In this document: positions 35,917 through 45,908 of the stretch, one piece after another | Numbering within the stretch: the stretch's first letter is position 1 | Layout of the letters: each line of letters opens with the position of its first letter | From: Imperialibacter sp040222815 | GTDB lineage: Bacteria; Bacteroidota; Bacteroidia; Cytophagales; Cyclobacteriaceae | Length of the DNA: 64,000 nucleotides | NCBI RefSeq assembly: GCF_040222815.1 | Contig: NZ_JAVKCH010000018.1 | Coordinates: forward strand, 62,001-126,000 | Direction of reading: 5' to 3' | Notes under the pieces: model-generated | The model's input: only the letters and a program-made list of their open reading frames with translations | The model's database searches: none | What the model was told of the DNA's origin: nothing | Program-made: the position numbers and the translations under genes

Positions 35917-36711
35917 ATGTGGTTGCGAACCAGTTGCGAATTGACCTTCAGTATAGCTGAACCGACTCCTTTTATTCTCATGCTCAGGCCAAGAAGCGGC
36001 GGACAGCAATGGGTTGCCAGAGAGGAATATGCCATCCTGCCGTATGTGCCAGTGTTTGAGTACACCGACGACTATAAGAATCTTTGCCAGCGACTGGTGG
36101 CACCGGTGGGTGATTTTGTGGTGCGAACGTCGGCCAATGTAAAAACAATAGATCTGGTAGACACCGCACCTGGTGCACCCTTTGTTGAAATTCAACACCT
36201 GCCCAATGAGGTGCTGAGCTATTTGCTGCCAAGCCGCTATTGCGAGTCCGACAGGTTTGGAGAAATGGCTACTTCTATAACTAATGGGAGCCTTCCGGGC
36301 TATGATCAGGTGGCCGCTATCGAAGACTGGCTGCGCAAGAACATCCGCTATTTTTCCGGCAACAGCGGTCGTCCTATTTCTGCTGCCGAGGTCAACCTAC
36401 AGCAGTCAGGCGTGTGCAGAGATTTTGCCCACCTGGGCATAGCTTTGTGCCGCAGCCTCAGCATTCCGGCCCGCATGGTGGTGGGGTACCTTTATGGCCT
36501 CGAACCCATGGACCTGCATGCCTGGTTTGAAGCCTATGTAGGTGGCAACTGGTACACCTTCGATGCTGTCCAAAAAGGCACTAAGGGAGGCTATGTGGCC
36601 GTTGGCTATGGCCGTGACGCTGCTGATGTGGCCATTTACAACCAGTTTGGCCCTGCTGTGTTTCCTATTACGCAAGTTGTGGCAGTAGAGCAGATTGAGA
36701 ACCCTGATTAG
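35917..36711 (+). CDS. Transglutaminase-like cysteine protease-fold protein (264 aa)
   Basis: An N-terminal beta-domain of about 100 residues, typical of bacterial transglutaminase-like proteins, is followed by the core with all three catalytic positions: Cys167 in GVCRDFAHLG, His201 in DLHAWFEAYV and Asp216 in FDAV. There is no signal peptide, so it is likely cytoplasmic. Members of this group act as proteases or amidases rather than protein cross-linkers; no substrate can be named. I chose the ATG at 35917 because the upstream extension to 35815 is hydrophobic and unlike the family. Single-gene unit. Confidence 0.88.
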   Translation: MWLRTSCELTFSIAEPTPFILMLRPRSGGQQWVAREEYAILPYVPVFEYTDDYKNLCQRLVAPVGDFVVRTSANVKTIDLVDTAPGAPFVEIQHLPNEVLSYLLPSRYCESDRFGEMATSITNGSLPGYDQVAAIEDWLRKNIRYFSGNSGRPISAAEVNLQQSGVCRDFAHLGIALCRSLSIPARMVVGYLYGLEPMDLHAWFEAYVGGNWYTFDAVQKGTKGGYVAVGYGRDAADVAIYNQFGPAVFPITQVVAVEQIENPD

Positions 36712-36848
36712 GGAGCGGACTTACCTGCCACTTCAGTGGCTTGAGTACTTCGTTTTGGAGGCGACTAAGTCGGTAGGTAAAATAGAGTGAATCTTTTAGG
36801 TGAAAAGTGCTTAGTGCTAAGTTCGTGGTCAAAAAGCTCAGTAAGAGG

Positions 36849-38816
36849 CTATTTCCTTTTCATTACCAGGGTCACTTTGTTCCAGTCGGCAGCCGCATTA
36901 ACTACTTTTCTGAATTCCTCGAATCTTTCTTGCGGGAAATAGATTTCATTATAGAACTCGTCAATGGTGATGGATAATAAGGCATTCTGAAGTTGATGGG
37001 TGCTCTTAAAAGCATAGATGACTCTGGCGTCCTCTTCCACCTGAACATTCATGTCAATATCGTCGGCGTTTTCGATCAAAAAATCAGGTGGTAGATGGAT
37101 TTGTATTTTGCGAAAATAGCTCCTGTTATTGGTGTTCTGTACTCTGGTAATCCGCTTTTCGTCCTGGTAAAGCTCGCTTTGCGGCCCGATGAGTTCACCG
37201 ACTTTAAACAGCATGATGTCACCGGCGAGTTCCAGATAAGAGGGGGCCTTATAATTCGCAGTTATGACGAATGGATCATTCCAGTTTTGGTAGGTGAATG
37301 TTTTATTATCCAGACTTACATTTCCCACCTCCGCATCGATTGCCAAAAATTCAATCATTTCCTCCAGAAGGTCCTGCTTTTTCTCAGGCTCAAGAAACTC
37401 ATAGATAGATTTGAGATAGGATGCTTGTACCCCGCCAAAACTTCTCTGTACGTCAATTATTGCTGCGCTGAGATCGTCGGGTATCTTGACGTCGATGGCC
37501 AGGTTATCAAACTCCGTAGTGTGATCGGGTTCAGGTATCCACCTGACTTCGGCAACCGGGTAGGTGAAGTCTCGTACCTTCATTGGGCGAATGTAGAGGC
37601 CGTTTGTGGCTGTTAGGTCTGATGGAATATTCCCCAGGCGAAGCTCGAAGGCATACGGAGCGAGGTAGGAGCTTAGATCAGGTAAATAAATAACGTAGTC
37701 GTTCAACGAACTCCAAGTGTCAAAATCTTTGTCGAAATACACCTCCGAACGAGACTGCGTGAGTACTATTTCATGGCTAACACCCAGCTCGGTAAGCAAT
37801 GCTGCAAAGAGAATCGTGAGGCCTCTTTCATTACCAAATTTTTGTCTTAGTATCGTGCTTAAATCTTCTGCCTCCGAGCCGGCATTTTCATTGAGGTAAA
37901 AATTTGTTTTGACATAGTGCTCAGTCTTTGATATTTTTTCTTTTGCTGTTGCCAACTTATCCACTCCCACAACTTTCAGCAGTTTTTTTACATCTTTCAT
38001 CTCCGCAGGATCAAAACTGTAGATCTGATTGTAGATTCTCGACGCAGCATCGTTCCAGGTAAAAAGTCGATTTTTACTTGATGCGGAATTGTAAGAAAGC
38101 TTGAAATCCAGCCTTTGCCGACTGCCATCAAACGATGAGAAAGCTTCCTCCGGGAGATCTTCAATATAATCAGCGTGTAGCGTATAACGATTGAATGACT
38201 TTGATGTATCGCTTTGTGTTACCTGGGGTAGTCCATTGTAGCTCCTAAATTCAAATTCAAGATTTTCAGGACACGTCAATGTGAAGGAAAAGTCCTTCAT
38301 AGGGTATTTGAGCTGCGCAAATTCACGTCCGAAATAGCGGGCAGTTATCTTTTTTGTGTAGAAGTATTCTACTTCGCCGCCAATTTCAGCCCCCTCGATG
38401 GCAAAAATCTGATATCCACCCTCTTCTTCATCCTTTACTTCACGAATATTACTTTCATCTAACAAAACAACCTTGCCTGAAGGAGTAATGGTTCGTGCCT
38501 TTACGTCGATAAGTTCAATCATGTTTTCAGTAGGGATGTAGATTCTGTTTACCCTCTGAAGTGCTTCATCGTTATTTACCCGAATGATCTGATGGTCGGT
38601 AAAGTAACATACGGGCTCCTTTTCAGTTTCTTCGTACAGGTACTGGTAATGGATGGTTTTTTTCAGGTAGAGCAAAGGTAAATCTGCCTCTGCCTTATCT
38701 AAGCTGGTGAGCACTCGGTCGGGCGTCCATGTGTATTCCTCAAACTGTTGCCCCATCGAGCTGTTTGAAAGAAAAACGAAACAAATAAATATGCTTACGG
38801 GATAAATATTTTTCAT
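36849..38816 (-). CDS. DUF3857/transglutaminase-fold exported protein, catalytically degenerate (655 aa)
   Basis: A signal peptide (1-22) precedes a DUF3857 domain (about 40-250), a transglutaminase-like middle (about 270-400) and a DUF2569/DUF3858-like C-terminus. In the partner gene just upstream the active-site segment reads GDCKD; here the same position reads FGNERGLTILFAALLTELG with no Cys, so the core is very likely non-catalytic. It follows the active paralogue after one base and probably works with it, perhaps as a scaffold or substrate-binding subunit in the periplasm. Last gene of a MORN-DUF3857-DUF3857 operon. Confidence 0.85.
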   Translation of the reverse strand: MKNIYPVSIFICFVFLSNSSMGQQFEEYTWTPDRVLTSLDKAEADLPLLYLKKTIHYQYLYEETEKEPVCYFTDHQIIRVNNDEALQRVNRIYIPTENMIELIDVKARTITPSGKVVLLDESNIREVKDEEEGGYQIFAIEGAEIGGEVEYFYTKKITARYFGREFAQLKYPMKDFSFTLTCPENLEFEFRSYNGLPQVTQSDTSKSFNRYTLHADYIEDLPEEAFSSFDGSRQRLDFKLSYNSASSKNRLFTWNDAASRIYNQIYSFDPAEMKDVKKLLKVVGVDKLATAKEKISKTEHYVKTNFYLNENAGSEAEDLSTILRQKFGNERGLTILFAALLTELGVSHEIVLTQSRSEVYFDKDFDTWSSLNDYVIYLPDLSSYLAPYAFELRLGNIPSDLTATNGLYIRPMKVRDFTYPVAEVRWIPEPDHTTEFDNLAIDVKIPDDLSAAIIDVQRSFGGVQASYLKSIYEFLEPEKKQDLLEEMIEFLAIDAEVGNVSLDNKTFTYQNWNDPFVITANYKAPSYLELAGDIMLFKVGELIGPQSELYQDEKRITRVQNTNNRSYFRKIQIHLPPDFLIENADDIDMNVQVEEDARVIYAFKSTHQLQNALLSITIDEFYNEIYFPQERFEEFRKVVNAAADWNKVTLVMKRK

Positions 38817-38817
38817 C

Positions 38818-40776
38818 TTACTCTGTTTCTTTTTTACTGAGAATGACTACCTGCCGCATACTTTCGGAGTAGTGTTTTATTGCTTCGTTCCAAACGGAAA
38901 ATTGCTGTGGATGCAACTGTAGGTATTTAATCTGATAATCTCTCTTCTGCACAATTCTGTTTGCCTCCTGGGTATAGGTTATTTTATAACTAAAAATGTC
39001 AGTGTCTATGCCTGAGTCCTGAGGAACAAAGCTTATGGCGTAGCCTTCAGGAATATTAAAAATAGCTTCGCTGGAATTCACGTACTGATATTCGTTTTCC
39101 AAAGAATGAACCCGGTCCGGTTTGATGGTGCCGCCCGCCATACCCTTATCCATGTTCATGTTGAAAAAAATCTGATTCCCTGTTGTTCGGTAATAGTCCT
39201 CCACTCGAAATTGGTAGTCGAGTGCGATGGGCTCGTCTCGGTTGTCGAGGTGAGCTATTTGATAACTATCTACAAAGAATTTATTGCTTCCTCTGCTTAA
39301 AAGGCGGTTCACATAATTATCAACGCTGGTTTTGTTGGACTTTATCATTTTGTATGCGTTGAATACTCTTGCATGGCCTGTGAGTTGTAATTTTCCTTCT
39401 CCCTTCACCATCCCTTTTTCAATTGAATAGGTATAGGAATCGCTCATTATGCTTTCGCTGGGGGTTTGCACCGGTACTGTGACTAATTCGTAGTGATCTT
39501 CTTCCACAGCCACCAGCGCTTCCTTCCCCTGAATCATAGAAGTGGGGTAACCGAACGGAATGTACTGCCCGGTGGCATCCAGAAAAATCCATTCTTTTCC
39601 GTGCTGGTAGGCAGCGATCATGTGGTTATCAACCATCGGGCTTGGGAGTTGGGAGTATTTGTAGGGAAGATCACGTGACCCAATCCATACAAACCTGGCA
39701 TCAATGCCAAGTTGGTGCAGCATGCTTATGATTATACTTGACATGTCCTTGCAGTCACCATATCGGTTGTTGAGTACATAGCTGCCGGGGTGGGGAATCA
39801 GCCCCCTCATACCTTGTTCAAATGCGATATACTTGATGTTGTCCTGCACCCAGTAAAAAACCTTCCGCACCTTCTCTAGCTCGGTATCTTCAGGGTTGAC
39901 TATTGAATCAAGAATACCCTTTATCGACGGGTCGTCTTTTTTCAGGTCGTGAATGAACCCCCGGTACCAGCTGTAAAGATCCTGCAACGAAGACAATACA
40001 TTGACTTTGTCATTTTCAGAGGACGTAAAGCTTCTTATTACAGGAATTAAATGAGGCTCATCGTAGCTTAGACTAGGACTATTGGCTTCAAATTTGATTT
40101 TCGGAATATTCTTGCCGCTGAAGCGAAAAATTCTCTTTCCACCAATACTTTTTTCTTCTCTCGAATAAATGTCCTCAAATCGGTGGAAGGTATAAAAGTT
40201 AATGTCTATTCCATCATCTACCGTTACCACGAACTCCGACTCGATGACAGGAATAAATGTAGCTGGTCGGTATTGTCCCAAAAAATGCGGATCGGTAACC
40301 GTCTCGGTATATGACAGTTGAGTTCTTGCCCCAGGCTGGATTGCGGGAAAGAGAAAGTTGATATATTTGACGTCGTCGTAAAATATATTAGAATCTTTGT
40401 CAAACGATTCTTTAAATTCCTTGACTTGCTCAACTTCATATTTCTTTTTAGCGGGAACGAGAGTTTTTGCATCCAATTGGCTAACCCTTATAAATGAGCT
40501 GCTGTAGATTTTTCCCTGCGCATAGGGTTTCGAATTTTCGCCCAAATGAAGCATCTCCTCATAATGACTCGTGGTAATCATCAGCGAGTCATTTGCCATT
40601 GAGATATTCATATGCTGCTTAAGAACAAGGTAGATTGCCTGCTCATCGGGATACAAGCTTTTGTACCTGGCAAAGGTCGCTTCCCGATCGCCAGTTTGCC
40701 CGTACAGGTTGCTTAACGCACCCGGGAAGATTACAAGCAAGAGACCTATAAAAAGCTTATTGGTATAATTCATCAT
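38818..40776 (-). CDS. DUF3857 and transglutaminase-like exported protein (652 aa)
   Basis: A signal peptide (MMNYTNKLFIGLLLVIFPGALSNLYGQ in part) is followed by DUF3857 (about 50-240), a transglutaminase core (about 265-420) with catalytic Cys in GDCKDMSS (near 340), His in DNHMIAAYQ (near 380) and Asp in FLDATGQYIPFGYP, and a C-terminal beta-domain. The triad is complete, unlike its downstream paralogue. The family is widespread in Bacteroidota; its substrate is not established to my knowledge. Its start overlaps the end of the MORN-repeat gene by 20 bases, so translation is probably coupled. Confidence 0.9.
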   Translation of the reverse strand: MMNYTNKLFIGLLLVIFPGALSNLYGQTGDREATFARYKSLYPDEQAIYLVLKQHMNISMANDSLMITTSHYEEMLHLGENSKPYAQGKIYSSSFIRVSQLDAKTLVPAKKKYEVEQVKEFKESFDKDSNIFYDDVKYINFLFPAIQPGARTQLSYTETVTDPHFLGQYRPATFIPVIESEFVVTVDDGIDINFYTFHRFEDIYSREEKSIGGKRIFRFSGKNIPKIKFEANSPSLSYDEPHLIPVIRSFTSSENDKVNVLSSLQDLYSWYRGFIHDLKKDDPSIKGILDSIVNPEDTELEKVRKVFYWVQDNIKYIAFEQGMRGLIPHPGSYVLNNRYGDCKDMSSIIISMLHQLGIDARFVWIGSRDLPYKYSQLPSPMVDNHMIAAYQHGKEWIFLDATGQYIPFGYPTSMIQGKEALVAVEEDHYELVTVPVQTPSESIMSDSYTYSIEKGMVKGEGKLQLTGHARVFNAYKMIKSNKTSVDNYVNRLLSRGSNKFFVDSYQIAHLDNRDEPIALDYQFRVEDYYRTTGNQIFFNMNMDKGMAGGTIKPDRVHSLENEYQYVNSSEAIFNIPEGYAISFVPQDSGIDTDIFSYKITYTQEANRIVQKRDYQIKYLQLHPQQFSVWNEAIKHYSESMRQVVILSKKETE

Positions 40777-43700
40777 TCCAGTAGTAATTTCTTTTTTTCA
40801 CCTTGCCGTCAGCAGAAAACACAATCTCTTCACCATTTTGTTTACCCATATGCCAGTTTACGACCTTGCGTAACTTACCATTTGGAAAGAAAAACTTCTG
40901 AACACCTTCCAATTCATCGTACTTGTAATGAGACTCACTACTAAGTTGACCGTTTGCAAGGAAATGTCTGTATGGTCCCGACAACTCTCCATGCGAGTAA
41001 TGCCCTTCTTCCTGAACGGTTCCGTTAGTTTCATAATATTTCAGCGACCCGTGGATCAGTCCGTCTTTATACTCCTGCAAACAACTTAGTTCCTTGTTGG
41101 GGAAATAGGCCTTGAGTGTAAAATCTCCAGACGGATCGAATGGGAATATTTGACTAATATTTCCATCGGGCAGGAGGTGTCTATAACCCACCACATGGTC
41201 ATTGTCGTAAACTTTTTCTACCTGTAGTGTACCGTTCATGCTGTAGTAATGGCAGCTTCCCTCTCTCACCCCATTTTTGTAGGAACATTCCGACTCCACC
41301 TTGCCGTTTTCGTAATAATGAATGCTTTTTCCGTTCCTTAAACCATTTAGAAATTCAGTTGTGGAGGACACTGAGCCTTTGTCGTCGTACCATGTCCATA
41401 ATCCGGACTGTTTGTTGTTAAGGTAGTTGCCGGTAACCTTCAGCTTCCCCTCCGATCCAAAAAATTCGTAGGTGCCGTTGTATTCTGCATTTTTGATAGG
41501 GATTTTTGTTGTCACACGCCCATCAGAGGCGTATACAAACACATCGGTTGTGTATTCACCGCAGACGCTTTCGGATTTTTGCCGAATTTTTCCACTAATA
41601 TATTGAAGCTCATAGGTGCCGGAGCCATTCTTCAAATGGGTATTATAGAAGGGTGATCCAAGCGTGTCATAGAGTACAATTTTTTCCAATATGCCCTGAT
41701 CATAAGTGTATTCACTGAAAGACCTCCCTTTGAAGTCATATTCACGTACCGGACCATGAAGTTCACCTTTCAGGTAATACGATTCACGTTCCAACGTGCC
41801 ATCCGGGTAGTAGTAATGCCATGTCTGAACGGGCATATCATCCTGCTGCCAGCCTTCTGATTTTACCTTTCCGTTAATATAGTATTCCCGATAGTAGCCG
41901 TTAGCCGTTTTGTCAGAATAAGTGTTGTGCTCCCTTACCTGCCCATTTTCATAAAAGCTTTTAAATTCTCCGTCCCAGCTGTTGTCGACGGCCTTGCCTT
42001 GCTGGCTTAATTTACCGTTATAATGACGATAGATGAGAGGGCCATTCAGCTTTCCACTTGTCAGCGTTCCCTCTGCCAACACATGTCTAAGTGCATTGTA
42101 GCTTTTGTAAGGCAGGTTTCCTGAAACGTCGGCTTCATGTGCAATAACAACCCCTTCTGAATCGTAGTAGGTGTATTCTACTACCCGATCCTTTGAGTAA
42201 ACTACTTCGCCATAAAGGCGCCCTTTTTTGTCAAAAAATTTATAGTTACCGTGACTATTGCCTTCTTGATCGTACTGTTCAATTTCGGTAAGCAAACCGT
42301 CCTGATTGTAGAATTTCCATTCACCAGTCCTGTTTCCGTCCAGAAAAGCCCCTTCGTATCTTAGCTCTCCATTGTCATGAAATCCTTTCCAGTCTCCGGT
42401 TTCATTGCCTTCGAAGAAAGCCCCGTGCTCATCCTTTGAACCATTCTGGTGAAAGCTGCTAAAAGGGCCGTGGCGTAGATTATTTGCGTAGGTATAGGAC
42501 GTTTTTAGATTTCCCGATTTGTAGTAGTAGTCGTATGTTCCTTCCAACGACCCATCCTGACTTTGCATGGCGGAATACTTTTGCCCACTACTGTAGTAAA
42601 CCACTCCCTGACCGGTATTGGCTCCATTTTCATAAGGCTGGATTTCCGATACCTGACCACACGCCATATAGTACGTGAGCTCTCCATTCAGTTTGCCGTC
42701 TGAAAAGGGAGCCTCAGTGGAAAGTCTCCCCTCGTTATCATAGTATACCACATTTTCAATCACCCGCCCATTCTCATCGTATACTTCCTTTCTTAGCAAT
42801 TCGCCGTTTTTGTGATAGAAAAACCAATCTCCAATTTTCTTTCCATCTTCGCTGTATTTTCCAATACTACTTTTCTCCCAGTTGTCATAATAGATTACCC
42901 AGGGGCCAACACGAGTGTCATCATCCACTTGTTCTCCAAAGGCGTTCACTCTTCCATTGCCATAGTACCAAACAGGGAACATCTTTGTCTCGCCGAGAAG
43001 TGTGATTTTTTTACTGAATTTGGCGCTGCCCAACTCCTTATTTGCTAAGTCGACATAGGCATCGTTTTCTTTCTGGTGACTTTTTAACCACATGCTCACT
43101 TTTTCATTCTTTGTGGATGAAAGTAGCTTGTAGATGAAAAATGTAGAAAGACCCTGTTTATGTAACTTGAGATAGAATGGAACGTAAAATCGCATCCAGA
43201 AATCCTCACTTTCAGAATTGTAAATTAAGTTTTCGAGAAGCATCGTGCTGTATTTAACGAGGGAGGCATTGAAATCCACCGAAGTTTTGAACCTCTCGTC
43301 TAATGGTGCTTTTGACCTGAGCAACAGCTCGATATAGTAAAAATCATTATTAATTTCATGTGCAGCGAGCGTGCCTTCCAGGCGGTTTGCGCCGTTAACG
43401 AGGTTTTCCAGCATTACCAGTGCACTGTTGTCATCCGGATTAATCGCCAAATAGGTCATTAAGCTCAGCATAGCTTTCGTTCGCAGCCCTTTGAGAATCA
43501 TTATGCGGGCGAGCATAATATGGGCATTGGAATAGAATGGGCTAACGCTCAGGCACTCCTTTAAATGGTCTTCGGCCAGCGCATATTGACCTAATCTAAA
43601 GTAGGCAACACCAATATTGTTGTGCATCATATGGTGTGTGGGGTACCTGCTCAGGCCTTTTTTATAGATATCGACTCCTTTTTCGGCATCCCCTGCATTG

Positions 43701-44026
43701 AGCCAGGCATTCCCCCATTCTAAAAAATTGGTGGCATTGTACTCGTTGTTTGTCGCCGTAAGACGTGCGCCCAATGCTTTGGCAGGATTAATGTCATTTG
43801 CCGCTCCGTAAGTAACAAGCAGTTCGGCTTGGGCAAGAAAATAGCTTGTGTCGTTTTCGGGTATATGCTTTAATAATTCGACGGCGCCAACATAGTCTTC
43901 ATTGCTACGGAACTCTCTGACCTTTTCAAAAATTTCCAGTGGCTTTATTAGGGGAAGTGTGTCGTTTTGGGCCTGCCCGAAAATCGGCATCAGCAGCAGG
44001 AAAACTATTGGCTGGTGTCTAAGCAT
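40757..44026 (-). CDS. Exported TPR and MORN-variant repeat protein (1089 aa)
   Basis: The signal peptide (1-19, ending GQAQ) leads into TPR-like helices (about 35-200, NNIGVAYFRLGQYALAEDHLKECLS) and then about 25 tandem MORN-variant repeats of the YwqK/MORN_2 kind, each about 23 residues with the core G-x-W/Y-x-x-Y/F-x-x-x-G-x-L (for example GEWKFYNQDGLLTEIEQYD), running to the C-terminus. MORN-variant repeats form long beta-sheets and serve as binding or scaffold surfaces. First gene of the operon with two DUF3857 transglutaminase-fold proteins, so it may be their exported partner. No catalytic domain is visible. Confidence 0.85.
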   Translation of the reverse strand: MLRHQPIVFLLLMPIFGQAQNDTLPLIKPLEIFEKVREFRSNEDYVGAVELLKHIPENDTSYFLAQAELLVTYGAANDINPAKALGARLTATNNEYNATNFLEWGNAWLNAGDAEKGVDIYKKGLSRYPTHHMMHNNIGVAYFRLGQYALAEDHLKECLSVSPFYSNAHIMLARIMILKGLRTKAMLSLMTYLAINPDDNSALVMLENLVNGANRLEGTLAAHEINNDFYYIELLLRSKAPLDERFKTSVDFNASLVKYSTMLLENLIYNSESEDFWMRFYVPFYLKLHKQGLSTFFIYKLLSSTKNEKVSMWLKSHQKENDAYVDLANKELGSAKFSKKITLLGETKMFPVWYYGNGRVNAFGEQVDDDTRVGPWVIYYDNWEKSSIGKYSEDGKKIGDWFFYHKNGELLRKEVYDENGRVIENVVYYDNEGRLSTEAPFSDGKLNGELTYYMACGQVSEIQPYENGANTGQGVVYYSSGQKYSAMQSQDGSLEGTYDYYYKSGNLKTSYTYANNLRHGPFSSFHQNGSKDEHGAFFEGNETGDWKGFHDNGELRYEGAFLDGNRTGEWKFYNQDGLLTEIEQYDQEGNSHGNYKFFDKKGRLYGEVVYSKDRVVEYTYYDSEGVVIAHEADVSGNLPYKSYNALRHVLAEGTLTSGKLNGPLIYRHYNGKLSQQGKAVDNSWDGEFKSFYENGQVREHNTYSDKTANGYYREYYINGKVKSEGWQQDDMPVQTWHYYYPDGTLERESYYLKGELHGPVREYDFKGRSFSEYTYDQGILEKIVLYDTLGSPFYNTHLKNGSGTYELQYISGKIRQKSESVCGEYTTDVFVYASDGRVTTKIPIKNAEYNGTYEFFGSEGKLKVTGNYLNNKQSGLWTWYDDKGSVSSTTEFLNGLRNGKSIHYYENGKVESECSYKNGVREGSCHYYSMNGTLQVEKVYDNDHVVGYRHLLPDGNISQIFPFDPSGDFTLKAYFPNKELSCLQEYKDGLIHGSLKYYETNGTVQEEGHYSHGELSGPYRHFLANGQLSSESHYKYDELEGVQKFFFPNGKLRKVVNWHMGKQNGEEIVFSADGKVKKRNYYWNDELYQ

Positions 44027-44421
44027 TGGTCGTTATTTTTCTGTTTGGAAAGTAACTTTTTTTATTGAAAAATGATTTTTATCCCTTGTTTTTATTGCGC
44101 AACTCAAGGCCATAGCTGAGTGCTAATGGGAAATAATGATCTGAAACAATCGGTCACACAGGGTTACTAACGCTAAAGTTATTTCCGATTTAACCAAAGC
44201 TAGCATGATATGCAAATTGTAGTTGCCGTGCGTGTGGGCACAGGAAAAGACATTCTATGGTGTATTGAAAGCAGGGGAAGGGAGTTGAGTTTTACCTTCT
44301 TTCAGTCAATTTGTGTGGTTACTATTTGCGTGGTTTGTCTCTTGGGATTGGCGTCAGGATATTTTACCTTACTGAGGTTATTTGCCAGCCAAATCCATTG
44401 AGTTTCCCACAAGAAGCTAGT
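44027..44421. other. Intergenic region upstream of the MORN operon
   Basis: No gene is convincing here. An open frame at 44210-44401 could encode 63 residues with one hydrophobic stretch, but it lacks a ribosome site and conserved features. The region marks the left border of the accessory patch that begins with the argS relic at 44422. Confidence 0.35.
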
Positions 44422-44624
44422 GCTTTTACCCGCTCCATTGTATCAATCTCCTGCTACCGCACCTTTCTATTGTATCTTAGAAACGACCTTTCAGAAGGCT
44501 CATGCCCGAGCGATCACAGATGAATTTAGAGGAGCAGTTCCTGGAAGGCATTTTACAGGCTGACGGTCATTTCTCTTTTTGCTCCACCGTCCATTCTATG
44601 CCCCAGCGTTTCACATATTCCTGA
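44422..44624 (+). pseudogene. Relic copy of the argS promoter and 5' end
   Basis: Bases 44422-44560 align with 47450-47591, the promoter and first codons of the intact argS. Over the coding part (59 bases) I count five differences; the upstream part is more diverged. The relic keeps ATG (44502) and reads PERSQMNLEEQ like argS, then leaves homology after the codons for LQ and stops at 44624 (40 codons). Its -7 box has decayed: CACCTTTC (44460-44467) against TACCTTTG in the intact gene, while the -33 TTG is kept. It is a dead duplicate, separated from argS by about 3 kb of inserted genes. Confidence 0.85.
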
Positions 44625-45487
44625 ATAGGGCCGAGGCCTACTTCCTTTCTCCTCTGGTTCACGTACTCGGGGTCTTTGATTTCATACACTATTTGCTGCC
44701 CGCTCTCCTTGTCACTGGTTATTTGGGAGCCATATGTCTGTGGTTGGCCGTTGTGCATCTGGATCCTGTCCTCCAACAGCGCCAGGTGGCTGCCACTCGA
44801 TTCTCCTTTTAGCACCGATGCTTTCAGCAAAGGCAGGTATCTCTCCTGGGTTTCGAGTGGGGCATGCTGGGTCACAAGCCACAGGGTGATATTGGCTTGT
44901 CCTCCCACCAGCGGTATGCCCACCCAGCCCCTTTCTTCGATAATTTTTACTACTTCCGCTTCGTTTAAGCTGTCTTGCTCGGCAACCAATTGCCAGAAGT
45001 ACTTCATTTCCTCGGAGCCCTTCCCGAATTTCTCTTCTGCATCCATGTACAGCTGTCGCAGTGTCTGATCCCTGACGTATATTTTCTCCAGCTGCTCCTT
45101 CAGGGGTTTGTCAAAATCCTTTTCGTAATCATCGAGATTGGCTTGCATCTTCGCTAAAGTCGCTTCCCAGTTTTGATGGGTATGCAGGGAGGTCAGGTCT
45201 TTGTCTCGCTGCGCATGTTTCACGTTTTTCCAGCCTTTGTCCGCCGCCAGGTCCAGGTATTTTGTCGACTGAGTTGCATTTTCAGCCAGCGCCCAGGCAC
45301 ATGCCGCATTGTAGTATTGACTGGCCGTGCCCTCGTTTAACGCAAATGCCTGGTCGTATGCCGCTCCTGATTCAGCGTATTGCTTTTCATCGTAGTGTTT
45401 GGCCCCATTGCCAATCAACTCGTCGAACGTTTGAGCCTGGAGAGGTAATACAATGGTGCAAATGGCAAGTGTTAAAAGCAGTCTCAT
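44567..45487 (-). CDS. Exported DUF6624-like protein with TPR-like N-terminus (306 aa)
   Basis: A signal peptide (MRLLLTLAICTIVLPLQAQ) is followed by a TPR-like pair (about 30-80, ESGAAYDQAFALNEGTASQYYNAACAWALA), a helical linker, and a C-terminal domain resembling DUF6624 (GWVGIPLVGGQANITLWLVTQHA; DPEYVNQRRKEVGLGPIQEYVKRWGIEW). Function unknown; such proteins are common as stand-alone accessory genes in Bacteroidota. Its 3' end lies inside the relic argS reading frame on the other strand, showing that it joined the relic by insertion or deletion. Whether it is itself a cassette cannot be shown, because no matched end motifs flank it. Confidence 0.8.
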   Translation of the reverse strand: MRLLLTLAICTIVLPLQAQTFDELIGNGAKHYDEKQYAESGAAYDQAFALNEGTASQYYNAACAWALAENATQSTKYLDLAADKGWKNVKHAQRDKDLTSLHTHQNWEATLAKMQANLDDYEKDFDKPLKEQLEKIYVRDQTLRQLYMDAEEKFGKGSEEMKYFWQLVAEQDSLNEAEVVKIIEERGWVGIPLVGGQANITLWLVTQHAPLETQERYLPLLKASVLKGESSGSHLALLEDRIQMHNGQPQTYGSQITSDKESGQQIVYEIKDPEYVNQRRKEVGLGPIQEYVKRWGIEWTVEQKEK

Positions 45488-45741
45488 AGCTGGAGGTCTT
45501 GTATTGATGAAAAGGCTAAGATACGGCTATCAACTATAATTTTAGTTAATATTTCTTGTTTTTGTAACTAACTCGTTCTGGCGAGTGTCTTCACACGCCT
45601 GCATCCGTGTGTAATGAACCCATCTAACAAGCCCGTTCCTGTCGACAGTTCTCAAGAAATAGAATGAAGTCATTTGGATTCATTTGATTTTTAACAGCCA
45701 TGTCAAAAGTCTCTGTCACAGCTTCCTTTTTTAAAAGTGGT
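45488..45741. other. Intergenic spacer before the left attC-like repeat
   Basis: No gene is seen. An imperfect hairpin GGCGAGTGT-CTTC-ACACGCC sits near 45579-45598. Otherwise the sequence is unstructured and low in GC, and includes the promoter region of the DUF6624-like gene. Confidence 0.35.
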
Positions 45742-45908
45742 TGCCGCTACGCCTGCCTAAAATGAGTGTGGGAGTTTTATGCAGCTCCGCTTCCAGTACA
45801 TCTTAGCCACGCCAATGATAAAATTATAATTTGTGGCGGACAATCCAAGCCAGCTAACGCTTGAGAACCGATGAAGCCCACATTCATTTTTACCGCTGTG
45901 TTGTGAGC
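45742..45908. repeat. attC-like repeat A (167 bases)
   Basis: This repeat matches repeat B (46702-46869) almost base for base in its interior: only two differences by eye from the TAAAATGAG to the CCAAGCCA blocks. Its outer arms form an imperfect palindrome (TGAGTGTGGG with CCCACATTCA), it has inner pairs such as GCCAC/GTGGC, and it ends in GTTGTGAGC (45900-45908). That motif is the exact complement of GCTCACAAC at 46702-46710, the far end of the adjoining gene unit. The left end reads TGCCGCTAC instead of an AAC-ending motif, so this border has diverged. The architecture is that of an integron attC site, though longer than most and with a non-classical core. Confidence 0.65.

Noticed and set aside
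44210..44401. Open frame for a 63-residue peptide with one hydrophobic stretch
   Set aside because: No ribosome-binding site, no recognisable motif and a position in the decayed border of the accessory patch; I treat it as intergenic.
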